Source of the DNA: an uncultured Eubacteriales bacterium
Lineage (GTDB): Bacteria; Bacillota; Clostridia; Oscillospirales; CAG-272
Direction of reading: 5' to 3'
Length of the DNA: 64,000 bases
Assembly: GCA_934432725.1 (NCBI GenBank)
Contig: CAKRZE010000008.1
Span: 1-64,000, forward strand
Shown: positions 1 through 8,137 of the stretch, in pieces
How positions within the stretch are numbered: position 1 is the first letter of the stretch
Layout: each line of letters begins with the position of its first letter
Program-made: the position numbers and the translations under genes
Notes under the pieces: model-generated
The model's database searches: none
Seen by the model: only the letters and a program-made list of their open reading frames with translations
What the model was told of the DNA's origin: nothing

Positions 1-2
1 TG

Positions 3-83
3 ACGACAACTTTGGAGATTTATTCCCACCTATACCCGACAAAACACGGGGAAGTTGCCGACCGTTTGGAGGCTTTCGCATAA
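3..83 (+). CDS. Tyrosine recombinase / integrase, C-terminal end only (partial at window edge)
   Basis: The first 26 complete codons read TTLEIYSHLYPTKHGEVADR followed by LEAFA and a stop. This resembles the C-terminus of phage/ICE tyrosine integrases: the catalytic tyrosine sits in the 'TTLEIYSHLYP' motif, in the usual ITTTxxxYxH context. The rest of the gene lies left of the window. It reads toward guaA, whose 3' end is 95 bp away on the other strand. An integrase gene next to its att site is the usual arrangement at the end of an integrated element. Family assignment is inferred from this short tail. Confidence 0.75.
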   Translation, partial: TTTLEIYSHLYPTKHGEVADRLEAFA

Positions 84-89
84 GTTTTT

Positions 90-119
90 CGTGTACCCGC
101 CGTGTACCTTTCGTGTACC
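90..119. repeat. Three direct repeats CGTGTACC at exact 11-bp spacing (possible integrase arm sites)
   Basis: CGTGTACC occurs at 90-97, 101-108 and 112-119, so each copy starts one helical turn (11 bp) after the previous one. The array lies between the integrase stop and the guaA terminator. Arm-type binding sites for the N-terminal domain of tyrosine integrases are often short direct repeats near the element end. That role is inferred from position and spacing. Confidence 0.55.
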
Positions 120-124
120 CGGGG

Positions 125-168
125 CAAAAAAGAAACCCGAAAACCCTTGAAAATAAAGGGCTTTCGGG
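125..168 (-). terminator. Rho-independent terminator after guaA
   Basis: On the minus strand the arms around CCCGAAAGCCCTT and AAGGGTTTTCGGG form a stem with a short AT-rich loop. A T-rich tail (TTTCTTTTTT) follows. It sits 10 bp past the guaA stop. If the att core is inside the guaA 3' end, this terminator may belong to the inserted element. Confidence 0.75.
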
Positions 169-177
169 TAAGCGGCG

Positions 178-200
178 ACTACTCCCACTCAATCGTTGCC
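178..200. other. Candidate attachment site (attR/attL) in the 3' end of guaA
   Basis: The guaA 3' end encodes the conserved IEWE-stop, with GAGTGGGAGTAG on the minus strand. It is the known integration target of many guaA-specific integrative elements. Here it lies less than 100 bp from an integrase 3' end. The second copy of the core repeat would be at the other end of the element, outside the window, so the exact core is not determinable here. Confidence 0.5.
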
Positions 201-1708
201 GGGGGTTTTCCGGTGATATCGTACACCACGCGGTTCACGCCGTCAACCTCGTTGATAATACGGGCGGAAACGCGATCCAGAACGGGGTACGGGATCTTTG
301 CATATTCAGCTGTCATAAAATCGGAGGTAATGACCGCGCGGAGCGCTACGGTGTAGTCATAAGTCCGGCTGTCTCCCATGACGCCGACCGAACGGAGGTT
401 TGTCAATACGGCAAAATACTGATTGGCGTTGACTCCGGCACGTTCGATTTCCTCCCGGAAAATCCAGTCGGCTTCCCGCAGGATGTCCAGCTTTTCCTCG
501 GTCAGCTCTCCGATGACGCGGATGGCAAGTCCGGGTCCCGGGAACGGCTGACGGTTGACCAAAACATCCGAAAGCGCAAGCTTTCTGCCGACTGCACGCA
601 CCTCGTCCTTGAACAGCCCTCTGAGCGGCTCAACCAGACCGACAAAGTCCATGTCCTCCGGCAAGCCGCCCACATTATGATGGGACTTGATGACGGCGGA
701 CTGATTGGCTCCGGATTCGACGACATCCGGATAGATGGTGCCCTGCGCCAGCCAGCACCGGACCCCGGTGTATTTTTTTGCCTCCTTCTGGAAGGTTTCC
801 ACAAAAAGGCGTCCGATGGTTTTGCGTTTGGTCTCGGGGTCCGACACGCCGCGAAGCGCTTCCATGAAGGTATCTTTGGCATTTACCCGGACGAAATGAA
901 CGCCATTCCCGGCAAATGCAGCCTCCACCTCGTCGCCCTCGTTTTTGCGCATGAAGCCGTGATCCACAAAAATGCAGATCAGCTGATTCGGGATGGCGCG
1001 GGACAGCAGCGCCGCGCATACCGAGGAATCCACGCCGCCCGAAAGCCCCAGAACGACCTGATCCCCGCCGACCTTTTTCCGAACCTCTTCAATCTGCGTT
1101 TCAATATAGTCGTCCATGGAATAATCGCCCGCGGCATGGCATACATCGTAAAGAAAATGATGCAGCATTTCCATGCCGTGTCTGGAGAGCTGAACCTCCG
1201 GGTGGAACTGAAGACCGTAGATCTGCTTTTCGTCATTGACCACTGCGGCATTTTTGCAATTTGCGGTGTGCGCTACCGTCCGGAAGCCCTCCGGAAGCTC
1301 CGTGACCTGATCGGTGTGAGACATCAGAACGGTCTGCCTTTCGTCAAGTCCCCGGAACAGTACAAAGGAGGAGTCCGTAAAGACCTCGGTTTCTCCGTAT
1401 TCGCTGACCTCACAGGGAGAAACAACGCCTCCCAGCGTGTAGTTGATCAGCTGATGACCGTAGCAAAGTCCGAGGATCGGGACCCCGATTTCAAACAGCT
1501 TGGGGTCGCAGTGCGGAGCGTCCTCCCGATATACAGAGTCGGGACCGCCCGTCAGGATAATGCCGATCGGATGCATGGCGCGGATTTCGGATACCGGCAT
1601 GCTTCCCGGTTTGATGAGAGAAAAAACGCCGCACTCGCGGACGCGCCGCGCGATCAATTCCTTGTATTGACCGCCGAAGTCAAGGATAAGAACAGTTTGA
1701 TTTGTCAT
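179..1708 (-). CDS. guaA: GMP synthase (glutamine-hydrolysing)
   Basis: Converts XMP to GMP with glutamine and ATP in the cytoplasm, the last step of guanine nucleotide synthesis. The 509-aa product has the N-terminal class I amidotransferase domain (ILDFGGQY near the start, catalytic Cys in GLCYGHQL around residue 80, HPEV around 165). Next come the ATP pyrophosphatase P-loop SGGVDSS around 217 and the C-terminal dimerisation domain ending in IEWE. Length is normal for the family (510-525). I chose the ATG at 1708 because it follows GAGAGGAG at 5-bp spacing; an in-frame TTG 15 bp upstream is less likely. The 3' end is the integration site described above. The gene upstream on the same strand is a C39-like lipoprotein 132 bp away, with no clear terminator between them. 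Confidence 0.97.
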   Translation of the reverse strand: MTNQTVLILDFGGQYKELIARRVRECGVFSLIKPGSMPVSEIRAMHPIGIILTGGPDSVYREDAPHCDPKLFEIGVPILGLCYGHQLINYTLGGVVSPCEVSEYGETEVFTDSSFVLFRGLDERQTVLMSHTDQVTELPEGFRTVAHTANCKNAAVVNDEKQIYGLQFHPEVQLSRHGMEMLHHFLYDVCHAAGDYSMDDYIETQIEEVRKKVGGDQVVLGLSGGVDSSVCAALLSRAIPNQLICIFVDHGFMRKNEGDEVEAAFAGNGVHFVRVNAKDTFMEALRGVSDPETKRKTIGRLFVETFQKEAKKYTGVRCWLAQGTIYPDVVESGANQSAVIKSHHNVGGLPEDMDFVGLVEPLRGLFKDEVRAVGRKLALSDVLVNRQPFPGPGLAIRVIGELTEEKLDILREADWIFREEIERAGVNANQYFAVLTNLRSVGVMGDSRTYDYTVALRAVITSDFMTAEYAKIPYPVLDRVSARIINEVDGVNRVVYDITGKPPATIEWE

Positions 1709-1840
1709 ATGGACTCCTCTCAACAGTAAAAGTTGACCGGTGTTGTTCCGGTCTTGATATCATTCCGAGCCGGGGCGGGAGCTTCGTATCCGATGCAATT
1801 CCGGAATGCGGCAAAGCTCCGGGCGTCCGGCAGATTGTTT

Positions 1841-3067
1841 TCAGCGTGGGGTGACGATGACCGCCTGACTGCCGAGCTGAAGGTAACGCAGCTCAAACAG
1901 AGACAGCGGATGAGAGACGATTCCCACCATGGGATCGGCGATGGTGACAGTCTGCGCGTCAAGGTCATAGCCGATCAGCACGACACAGTGCAAAGGATGC
2001 TTCCAATTCATGGCTTTCCCGTTATAGGCGGTCCATGTCTTGAGAATGGCGGGTGTCTTGTCGATATATTGCGTCATCCAGAGGACGACCGGATTTCCGA
2101 GGGAAATCTGGCGGTACAGCTCTTCCGGTGCGCTTCCGGTCAGGTTTTGCGGGGTGAATGCATCCGATTTGTTTTGCGCGCCGAGGTAATTTTCCGCGCT
2201 CTTGACAATGACCGGCGCATAGCAGCCGAAGGATGCCCACCGATTGCGCGGATTTCCGGCGAAGGTTTCATAGAAGTCGGAGGTGTAGGTATCCTCGTTT
2301 TTGGGAAGATACTGGTCCGCCATCGTGAGCTTGTCCACGGAAAACCCGAGATAATTCATCAGGATGGTCAGGGCAGTAATCTCACAGCCGTTCGGCAGCT
2401 CCGGGATCTGGAGAATATTTTCGACCTCCAGCTTCTTTGCCCGGGGCAGATTTTCGTAATCTTCCCATATCCGGATCGGTGCGCTGACCTCCAGGCTGTC
2501 GATCTGAACGGAAATCTGCTTTCCGTACCAGTCTGTGGTGGCATATTTGCCCCGATAGTCAAAGAGGGCAGAGACGGCGAGCGGCTCGCTTAGGGAGTCT
2601 GCGCTTCCTGCTTCAAAGCGCACCGTGCGTTCGGCAAGCTGAAGCGTATGCGCTCCTCCGTCCGCTGCGGAAATGCGCGGGACCGCAATCTGTTCTTCCG
2701 TTTCCCCGATCCGGACGGTCAGCGTCTGCGTTTCGGCGGTTTCAAACGGTGCGCGGTAATCCAGAAGGAAACGGACCGTCAGTCCTATGCCGGTTTCGCC
2801 GCGCTGCTTGCCAAGCTGCCAGACGATCCGAAGCTCAAGCCCTGTTGCGGTGGCAGAGGAGATTTCGCCCTTTCTGCTGACCGAGCGTTCCGTCAGGACG
2901 ATTTCCCGATAGGCGTCGGATGAGATTGCCGATTCCGCAGGCTCCGGCTTGACGCATGCCTTTGTCTGGACCTCCGGAGAAAAATCCGTGCGATTTAAGC
3001 CGCAGCTCCCGAGAAACAGCATGCACGCTGCCAAAGCGAGAGCGAGGAAATTCCGGAATTTCTTCAT
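1841..3067 (-). CDS. Secreted lipoprotein with C39-like (papain-fold) cysteine peptidase domain
   Basis: The 408-aa product begins with a lipoprotein signal peptide with lipobox LGSC (acylated Cys at about residue 22), so it should be anchored on the outer face of the membrane. Residues 60-205 are a beta-rich domain with no clear match. The C-terminal ~190 residues resemble Peptidase_C39_2: catalytic Cys in PNGCEITAL, His in HPLHCVVLIGYD, then a Asp in the TIADP motif. This family includes peptidases and inactive relatives; the substrate is unknown. The Cys and His are both present, so activity is plausible. The start follows GAAAGGA at longer than usual spacing. A promoter is predicted about 390 bp upstream (3454-3482). 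Confidence 0.85.
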   Translation of the reverse strand: MKKFRNFLALALAACMLFLGSCGLNRTDFSPEVQTKACVKPEPAESAISSDAYREIVLTERSVSRKGEISSATATGLELRIVWQLGKQRGETGIGLTVRFLLDYRAPFETAETQTLTVRIGETEEQIAVPRISAADGGAHTLQLAERTVRFEAGSADSLSEPLAVSALFDYRGKYATTDWYGKQISVQIDSLEVSAPIRIWEDYENLPRAKKLEVENILQIPELPNGCEITALTILMNYLGFSVDKLTMADQYLPKNEDTYTSDFYETFAGNPRNRWASFGCYAPVIVKSAENYLGAQNKSDAFTPQNLTGSAPEELYRQISLGNPVVLWMTQYIDKTPAILKTWTAYNGKAMNWKHPLHCVVLIGYDLDAQTVTIADPMVGIVSHPLSLFELRYLQLGSQAVIVTPR

Positions 3068-3453
3068 GTCCGTGGCGTCCTTTCTTTGAAATTGCCGTCA
3101 GGGGCTTTTGGAATGCGGCGCGGCTTTGCCCGGGCTGCTTTTTCCGTCAACCGTGCCGCGTTGGGCTTCGGAAGACCTTGGCATCGGCAGGCGGGGTATG
3201 CGAACCGCTTTGCTGCTCCTGCCGCGCACCGGATGGCAGACGTACGGGCATGCGGCAAACGGCAGGGGGTCCTGCGCAGCCGGCAAAGAGTGCCTGCTTT
3301 GCAGGCAGCCGATTGCCCACGGCATTCCTGACAAAAGCTTCCCGCGTGAGGCTGCAGCGCCCCGCGCGGATCATACACGGCAAGGCGGTCGGGTGTGCCG
3401 TACCGCAGGCGGCTCGGATTGCATCCGGCACCGCAGGAGGGATTCTTCTTTGT

Positions 3454-3482
3454 ATTATAACATATCTTGCCGGGTTATACAA
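3454..3482 (-). promoter_or_regulatory. Predicted sigma-A promoter for the C39-like lipoprotein gene
   Basis: On the minus strand, TTGTAT and TATAAT are separated by 17 bp. Transcription would begin near 3447, about 380 nt before the ATG at 3067, giving a long leader. The rest of 3068-3936 holds this promoter and the divergent one at 3764-3792. I see no gene in it; the overlapping open frames lack ribosome binding sites and family resemblance. Confidence 0.6.
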
Positions 3483-3763
3483 GTGGGAATTTCAAAAAGA
3501 GCTGCGCAGGCAGCGATTTCTTGCAGATGCTGCCGGGAAGGCATCGGAGAGAATGCCGGATTTTCGGGACAGGGCAAAGCCGGAAGGCGGTTTTTCGCGG
3601 GGCGGGAGGACTGCCCGGACACCGGCGTCTGACGCATGTCAGTCCTTTGCGCACCGGGCGGATGCCGCTTGAAATTTTCGGCGTCTGACCGGAACCGCCG
3701 CTTCGGACAGCGGGGATTTTTTGCGGATATTGCAGGCTTTCACCGGAAAAATGCGAGAGTCTC

Positions 3764-3792
3764 TTGATTAAAGGGGAGGAGCGTGCTATAAT
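3764..3792 (+). promoter_or_regulatory. Predicted sigma-A promoter for the His-rich COG0523 GTPase gene
   Basis: TTGATT, a 17-bp spacer, then a perfect TATAAT. The start codon is about 140 nt downstream at 3937. No obvious Zur-box palindrome was spotted around it, though zinc control would be expected for this family. Confidence 0.65.
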
Positions 3793-3936
3793 ATTATGGA
3801 AAGGTACTGTGAGAGGCACGCAAAGGACACCGGACGGAGAATGGTCTGCGGCGGCTTGCCTGCGGGCTCCTTGCGGTACAAGCTGTGACCGGCATCCGGA
3901 TATTGACTCCGGACCGGATTGAAAGGACTGCTGTAT

Positions 3937-5208
3937 ATGACAAAAATCGATATTATTTCCGGATTTCTCGGCGCGGGAAAGACAACGCTGATCAAAAAGC
4001 TGATTGAGGAGTGCTTCCGGGGACAGAAAATTGTTCTGGTGGAGAACGAATTCGGCGAGATCGGTGTGGACGGCGGATTTTTGAAGGATGCCGGTATTGA
4101 AATCAGTGAGATCAACTCCGGCTGCATCTGCTGCTCTCTGGTCGGAGATTTCAAGAAGGCGCTGCGGCAGGTTGCCGAAACCTATCATCCGGACAGGATC
4201 GTGATTGAGCCTTCGGGCGTCGGCAAGCTGTCGGATGTTATCCGCGCGGTGGAGGGCGTTGAACTGGAGGATGTTGTGCTGAACAGCTTTACGGCTGTGG
4301 TGGACGGCACCAAGTGCAGGATGTATATGAAAAACTTCGGAGAGTTTTTCAATGATCAGATCGAAAACGCACACACGATCATCATTTCCCGGACGCAGAA
4401 AATGACGGATGCCAAGCTGGCAGAGGCTGTGGAGCTTCTGAAGCAGCATAACCCGAAGGCGGTTCTGATTACAACGCCATGGGATCAGCTGGACGGAAGC
4501 GTGATTCTCTCTGCAATGGAGCATGACGGGGATATGATGAAGGAGCTGATGGCGGAGGCTGTCAGGGAGCATCACCATCATCACGACGAGGATGATCATG
4601 ATCATGATGAGCACCACCATCACCATGACGATGAGGAATGCGACGATCCGGACTGCTGCTGCCATGACGGGGAGCATCACCACCATCACGACGAGGATGA
4701 TCATGATCATGATGAGCATCACCATCACCACGACGATGAGGAATGCGACGATCCGGACTGCTGCTGCCATGACGGAGAGCATCACCACCATCACGACGAG
4801 GATGAGCATGATCATGATGAGCATCACCATCACCATGACGATGAGGAATGCGACGATCCGGACTGCTGCTGCCATGACGGAGAGCATCACCATCACCATC
4901 ATCACCATCACGGTGGGCATGACGCCGATGAGGTGTTTGTGAACTGGGGTGTGGAGACTCCGCACAAATTCAGCGAGGAGGCGCTGGAGCGGATTCTGAA
5001 AACGCTTGCGGAAAGCGATGCATACGGCTCGGTATTGCGCGCCAAGGGAATTGTTCCGTCAGTGGAGGAGGGCGTCTGGCTGCACTTTGATCTGACGCCG
5101 GAGGAATATCAGATCCGTCACGGCTCGGCGGACTATACCGGCAGAATCTGTGTAATCGGGACCGGGCTGGCAGAGGACAAGCTTCCTTCGCTGTTCGGAT
5201 TGGTTTGA
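3937..5208 (+). CDS. COG0523 (CobW/YciC-type) GTPase with histidine/cysteine-rich tandem repeats, likely metallochaperone
   Basis: The 423-aa product has a G3E-family GTPase domain: P-loop GFLGAGKTT at residues 8-16, the metal-binding CxCC motif in SGCICCS around 63-69, and the switch-like EPSGVGK around 95. COG0523 proteins insert or deliver metals (Zn, Co, Ni) in the cytoplasm. Between the GTPase and CobW C-terminal domains, residues about 211-315 are three near-identical 35-residue repeats with runs of five His, alternating Asp/Glu/His, and CDDPDCCC. A run of nine His follows. Such stretches bind or store metal; which one is unknown. The ATG at 3937 follows GAAAGGA at 9 bp. A second, His-poor COG0523 GTPase follows on the same strand 138 bp downstream. 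Confidence 0.9.
   Translation: MTKIDIISGFLGAGKTTLIKKLIEECFRGQKIVLVENEFGEIGVDGGFLKDAGIEISEINSGCICCSLVGDFKKALRQVAETYHPDRIVIEPSGVGKLSDVIRAVEGVELEDVVLNSFTAVVDGTKCRMYMKNFGEFFNDQIENAHTIIISRTQKMTDAKLAEAVELLKQHNPKAVLITTPWDQLDGSVILSAMEHDGDMMKELMAEAVREHHHHHDEDDHDHDEHHHHHDDEECDDPDCCCHDGEHHHHHDEDDHDHDEHHHHHDDEECDDPDCCCHDGEHHHHHDEDEHDHDEHHHHHDDEECDDPDCCCHDGEHHHHHHHHHGGHDADEVFVNWGVETPHKFSEEALERILKTLAESDAYGSVLRAKGIVPSVEEGVWLHFDLTPEEYQIRHGSADYTGRICVIGTGLAEDKLPSLFGLV
4567..4881 (+). repeat. In-frame 105-bp tandem repeat, three copies, encoding a His/Cys-rich metal-binding segment
   Basis: Units start at 4567, 4672 and 4777, each 105 bp (35 codons), and differ at only a few mostly synonymous positions. Each unit encodes two H5 runs and one CCC. 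The near identity implies recent duplication, and copy number may vary between strains. Confidence 0.9.
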
Positions 5209-5346
5209 TTTTCTGCCGGAGCCGGCAATGCGGGCGGGGCGCACGGAGGCTCCGCTCCTGCTCCCGGGGCTGCCGCTGTCCTGAAAAGAAATCGCGGCGG
5301 CTCCGGTTTTCTATGAAAGGAAGCCTTTTGGCAATGGTGACAAACG

Positions 5347-6297
5347 ATGAGAGAAGTGCCGATGTTTATTTTCACCGGGATGCTGGAGAGCGGAAAGACA
5401 ACGATGATCAATACGCTTCTGCGGAATCCTCAGCTGGTCAACGGCAGAAAAATCCTGCTGCTGCTTTGTGAAGAAGGGGAGGAGACGTATGATGAGGAGG
5501 CGCTTGCCTCCAAAAATGTATCCATCCGCACGCTGGAGGAAGAGGGACGGTTCAATGCAACGACCTTCCGGAAGCTTGATAAGGAATTGAAGCCGGATTA
5601 TGTCATTATCGAATATAACGGCATGTGGTCTCCGGAAACCTATTTGAATGTGGAGTACCCGAAGGGCTATGGAATTGCGGAGATCATGACGTCGGTCGAT
5701 TCCTCAACGTTTCAGGTGTACCTGAATAACATGCGGCCGCTGATGGCTGCGCAGTACCGTGCAACGGATATGGTCGTGTTCAACCGCTTTCGGGATGATT
5801 TCAATAAAATCTCGTTTCGCTCGGTCGTGAAAGCCCAAAACCTTGCGGCAAAGGTGATTTTCGAATATGAGGACGGAACAATCGATGCGGACTTTGACGC
5901 TTCTCCCTTTGATCTGACGCAGGATACGATTGATATTGCGGACAGTGATTTCGGACTGTTTTATTTTGACGCCATGGAGCGCGTGGATAAATATGACGGG
6001 AAAACGGTAAAAGCACTGGTGCGCGCTGCGCATTTTACGGGAAATGCCCGGGAAACGCATCCCGGCTTTCTGGTCGGCAGAGTCGGCATGACCTGCTGTG
6101 AGGCAGATCAGCAGTTCTTGGGCTTGGTGTGCCTCAACAGCATGGACTTTGAGGATGGCTGGTATCGGATGACTGCCACGGTGGAAGCCGGCGACGGCAG
6201 AATGTACGGCGAGGCACCCGAGCCGCGGCTCCCGGTTTTGCGCGTTCAGGCTCTGGAGCCTGCGGAAAAGCCGGAGCAGGAGGTCGTTGGGCTTTAA
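5347..6297 (+). CDS. COG0523-related GTP-binding protein (second of pair)
   Basis: The 316-aa product starts with a P-loop in the context FTGMLESGKTTM (residues 9-20), like the G3E/CobW GTPases. The usual CxCC motif is absent (LCEEGEE at that place), and EPSG is replaced by EYNG. It is therefore a diverged relative without the canonical metal site, or one using other ligands. It follows the His-rich GTPase on the same strand, and the two probably act together in metal allocation; this is inferred from adjacency. The start could also be the Met five codons later, but MREVPMFIFTG matches the usual beginning in related proteins. No His-rich insertion. A 91-bp tandem repeat begins just after the stop. 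Confidence 0.82.
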   Translation: MREVPMFIFTGMLESGKTTMINTLLRNPQLVNGRKILLLLCEEGEETYDEEALASKNVSIRTLEEEGRFNATTFRKLDKELKPDYVIIEYNGMWSPETYLNVEYPKGYGIAEIMTSVDSSTFQVYLNNMRPLMAAQYRATDMVVFNRFRDDFNKISFRSVVKAQNLAAKVIFEYEDGTIDADFDASPFDLTQDTIDIADSDFGLFYFDAMERVDKYDGKTVKALVRAAHFTGNARETHPGFLVGRVGMTCCEADQQFLGLVCLNSMDFEDGWYRMTATVEAGDGRMYGEAPEPRLPVLRVQALEPAEKPEQEVVGL

Positions 6298-6310
6298 GCG
6301 CGGTTGTTGT

Positions 6311-6564
6311 TATCCGAAATTCGAAGCATAGCCGCTGCGCCATGCATTTTCGCACGGCAAATGCCGGAGTGAGAGCTGAACCGCAGACATGCGGGTACGG
6401 TTATCCGAAATCCGAAGCATAGCCGCCGCGCCATGCATTTTCGCACGGCAAATGCCGGAGTGAGAGCTGAACCGCAGACATGCGGGTACGGTTATCCGAA
6501 ATCCGAAGCATAGCCGCCGCACCATGCATTTTCGCACGGCAAATGCCGGAGCAAGGGCTGAACC
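6311..6564. repeat. Non-coding tandem repeat, 91-bp unit, about 2.8 copies
   Basis: The word TATCCGAAAT recurs at 6311, 6402 and 6493, exactly 91 bp apart; copies 1 and 2 are nearly identical and copy 3 diverges at its end. 91 is not a multiple of 3, and no frame is conserved across copies. The repeat fills most of the 495-bp gap between the second GTPase and the HAD phosphatase. Nothing else is visible in the gap. Confidence 0.9.
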
Positions 6565-6792
6565 TCTGCTGCGGAGGCATCAGCTGCTCCGGAGTGCGGT
6601 TGTCAGAGGCTGCCGGACCGTCAGACGGAGTCTGTCTGATTCCATTTCCATAGGGCATTCTGCTTTGCGCGCGGATGTTTGGCGGAGTTCCTGTGCCGTC
6701 GGTCTGTTCCGGGGATTGCGTGAAGAAGGTACTGCGCGTATTGGGAAAAGGCACGGCTGCGCTTCTGCAGCAGAAGGAAGGATTTGGGTTCT

Positions 6793-7461
6793 ATGGTTGA
6801 AACGCAATATAAGACGGTGATTTTTGATCTGGACGGAACGCTCCTTGACACCTTGCAGGATCTTTGCGATGCCGTGAATGCGGCGCTGCTCCGGTGCGGA
6901 TATCCGCCGCGCAGCCTGGAAGAGGTACGGGCTTTTGTCGGAAACGGCATAAAGCTGCTTATGGTGCGTGCGCTGCCCGGAGGAGAAGATAATCCGGATT
7001 TTCCGGCAGCTTTTCAGGCGTTTCGTGAGAGCTATACCGCGCATTGCTTTGATCACACGCGTCCTTATCCCGGAATTGACGGACTGCTGGCGGAATTGAA
7101 GGCGGCAGGATGCCGGATTGCGGTTGTTTCCAACAAGGCGGACGCAGCGGTCAAGGCTCTGTGCAGACAGTTTTTTCCGGACACCGTTGACATTGCGGTC
7201 GGAGAGCGGGAAGCGGAGGGGATCCGCAAAAAGCCTGCTCCCGATACGGTTCTGGAGGTGCTCCGGCTGTTTGATGCGGACCGGGCCTCTGCGGTTTATA
7301 TCGGGGACTCCGATGTGGATATCATGACTGCCGGGAACGCGGGGCTGCCCTGCATTTCGGTGACGTGGGGCTTCCGGTCAAAGGAATTTTTGGCGGAGCA
7401 CGGCGCGGCAAGGTACGCTGATTCCCCTGCGGAGCTTGGGGCGCTTCTTCTGCGGAGCTGA
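6793..7461 (+). CDS. HAD-family hydrolase, phosphoglycolate phosphatase-like
   Basis: The 222-aa product has the HAD motifs in order: nucleophile motif FDLDGTLLDT at residues 9-18, Ser in VVSNK around 111, Lys in KKPAPD around 145, and the acidic motif IGDSDVD around 170. Between motifs I and II is a four-helix C1 cap typical of Gph/PGMB-type phosphatases. Substrates in this subfamily vary (2-phosphoglycolate, pyrophosphate, nucleotides), so the substrate cannot be assigned. The ATG at 6793 follows GGAAGGA at 10 bp. It stands alone between a repeat and a gene-free stretch. Confidence 0.9.
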   Translation: MVETQYKTVIFDLDGTLLDTLQDLCDAVNAALLRCGYPPRSLEEVRAFVGNGIKLLMVRALPGGEDNPDFPAAFQAFRESYTAHCFDHTRPYPGIDGLLAELKAAGCRIAVVSNKADAAVKALCRQFFPDTVDIAVGEREAEGIRKKPAPDTVLEVLRLFDADRASAVYIGDSDVDIMTAGNAGLPCISVTWGFRSKEFLAEHGAARYADSPAELGALLLRS

Positions 7462-7966
7462 ACCCCCGGCGACATAGAAGCATATTTCTTCGGGGCAAAG
7501 CCCCCGGCGAGCCGGTGTTTCTGCGAGATCGTAAGTGCGCCCTCTGCGGGACAGGGGCGCTTTTCTGTGAGGTCGGGGCGGCTTTCCGCAAAACAGAGAG
7601 CATCTTTCTGCAAAACCGGGAATATTTTCTGCGGCGTTCGGAGCACCTTGTGCGGAATCGGCAGCTCTTTCCTTACGGAGAGGGCTTTTTTCTTGCCGCG
7701 AGCCGCAGCACGATTCTGCTTCCCGGTGAACGGGGATGCCGTGAAGGTCCGGGGCATCTGACGGCTGAGGGCAGGGACGGTTTGACAGAGCTTTCTTTGC
7801 GGCAGGGGTGTTTTCCGAAGGGCTGCCTGCGGGGGAAAGCAGGCGGCGATGCTTTTCTGTACCCGAAAACGGTCCGGGAGCCGAAGTGCCATCGGCAGGG
7901 CTGAAAGGTACTGCCGCGTGCGGACGGAAAAAGGCGGTCCGGCATGGCTTTTGCCGGAAACGGTGA
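7462..7966. other. Gene-free stretch
   Basis: No gene is supported here. Open frames on both strands lack ribosome binding sites and family resemblance. A short direct repeat (CCCCCGGCGA) occurs around 7463 and 7501. The right end meets the terminator of the minus-strand operon. Confidence 0.6.
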
Positions 7967-8030
7967 CAAAAAACGCGCCCGGAGTGCATGCCTGCGTTGG
8001 ATTCTCGCAAGCGGCTTCCGGGCGTATTTA
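7967..8030 (-). terminator. Rho-independent terminator after the MBL-fold lipoprotein gene
   Basis: On the minus strand, ACGCCCGGAA pairs with a CCGGGCG arm about 35 nt further on, then GTTTTTTG. It lies 105 bp past the stop at 8138 and closes the 9981-8138 operon. Confidence 0.65.
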
Positions 8031-8137
8031 TATTTGTGTGCAGAGAAGACCTGCGGCAGAGAGCCGGGCGGAAACAGCTTTTGGTACAGGGGTACAGCCG
8101 GGAACATGATAAGCCGGCTCTTGGGATGCGCTGCCGG

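Noticed and set aside
113..1729. 538-aa open frame on the plus strand
   Set aside because: It is antisense to guaA along its whole length; the open frame is a by-product of guaA codon use.
3475..4965. 496-aa minus-strand frame with Met/Val repeats
   Set aside because: Complement of the His/Asp-rich codons of the GTPase; low-complexity shadow.
7515..7904. 129-aa plus-strand frame with Cys motifs
   Set aside because: No ribosome binding site, no recognisable domain, and overlapping open frames on other strands; typical of the GC-rich gene-free DNA here.
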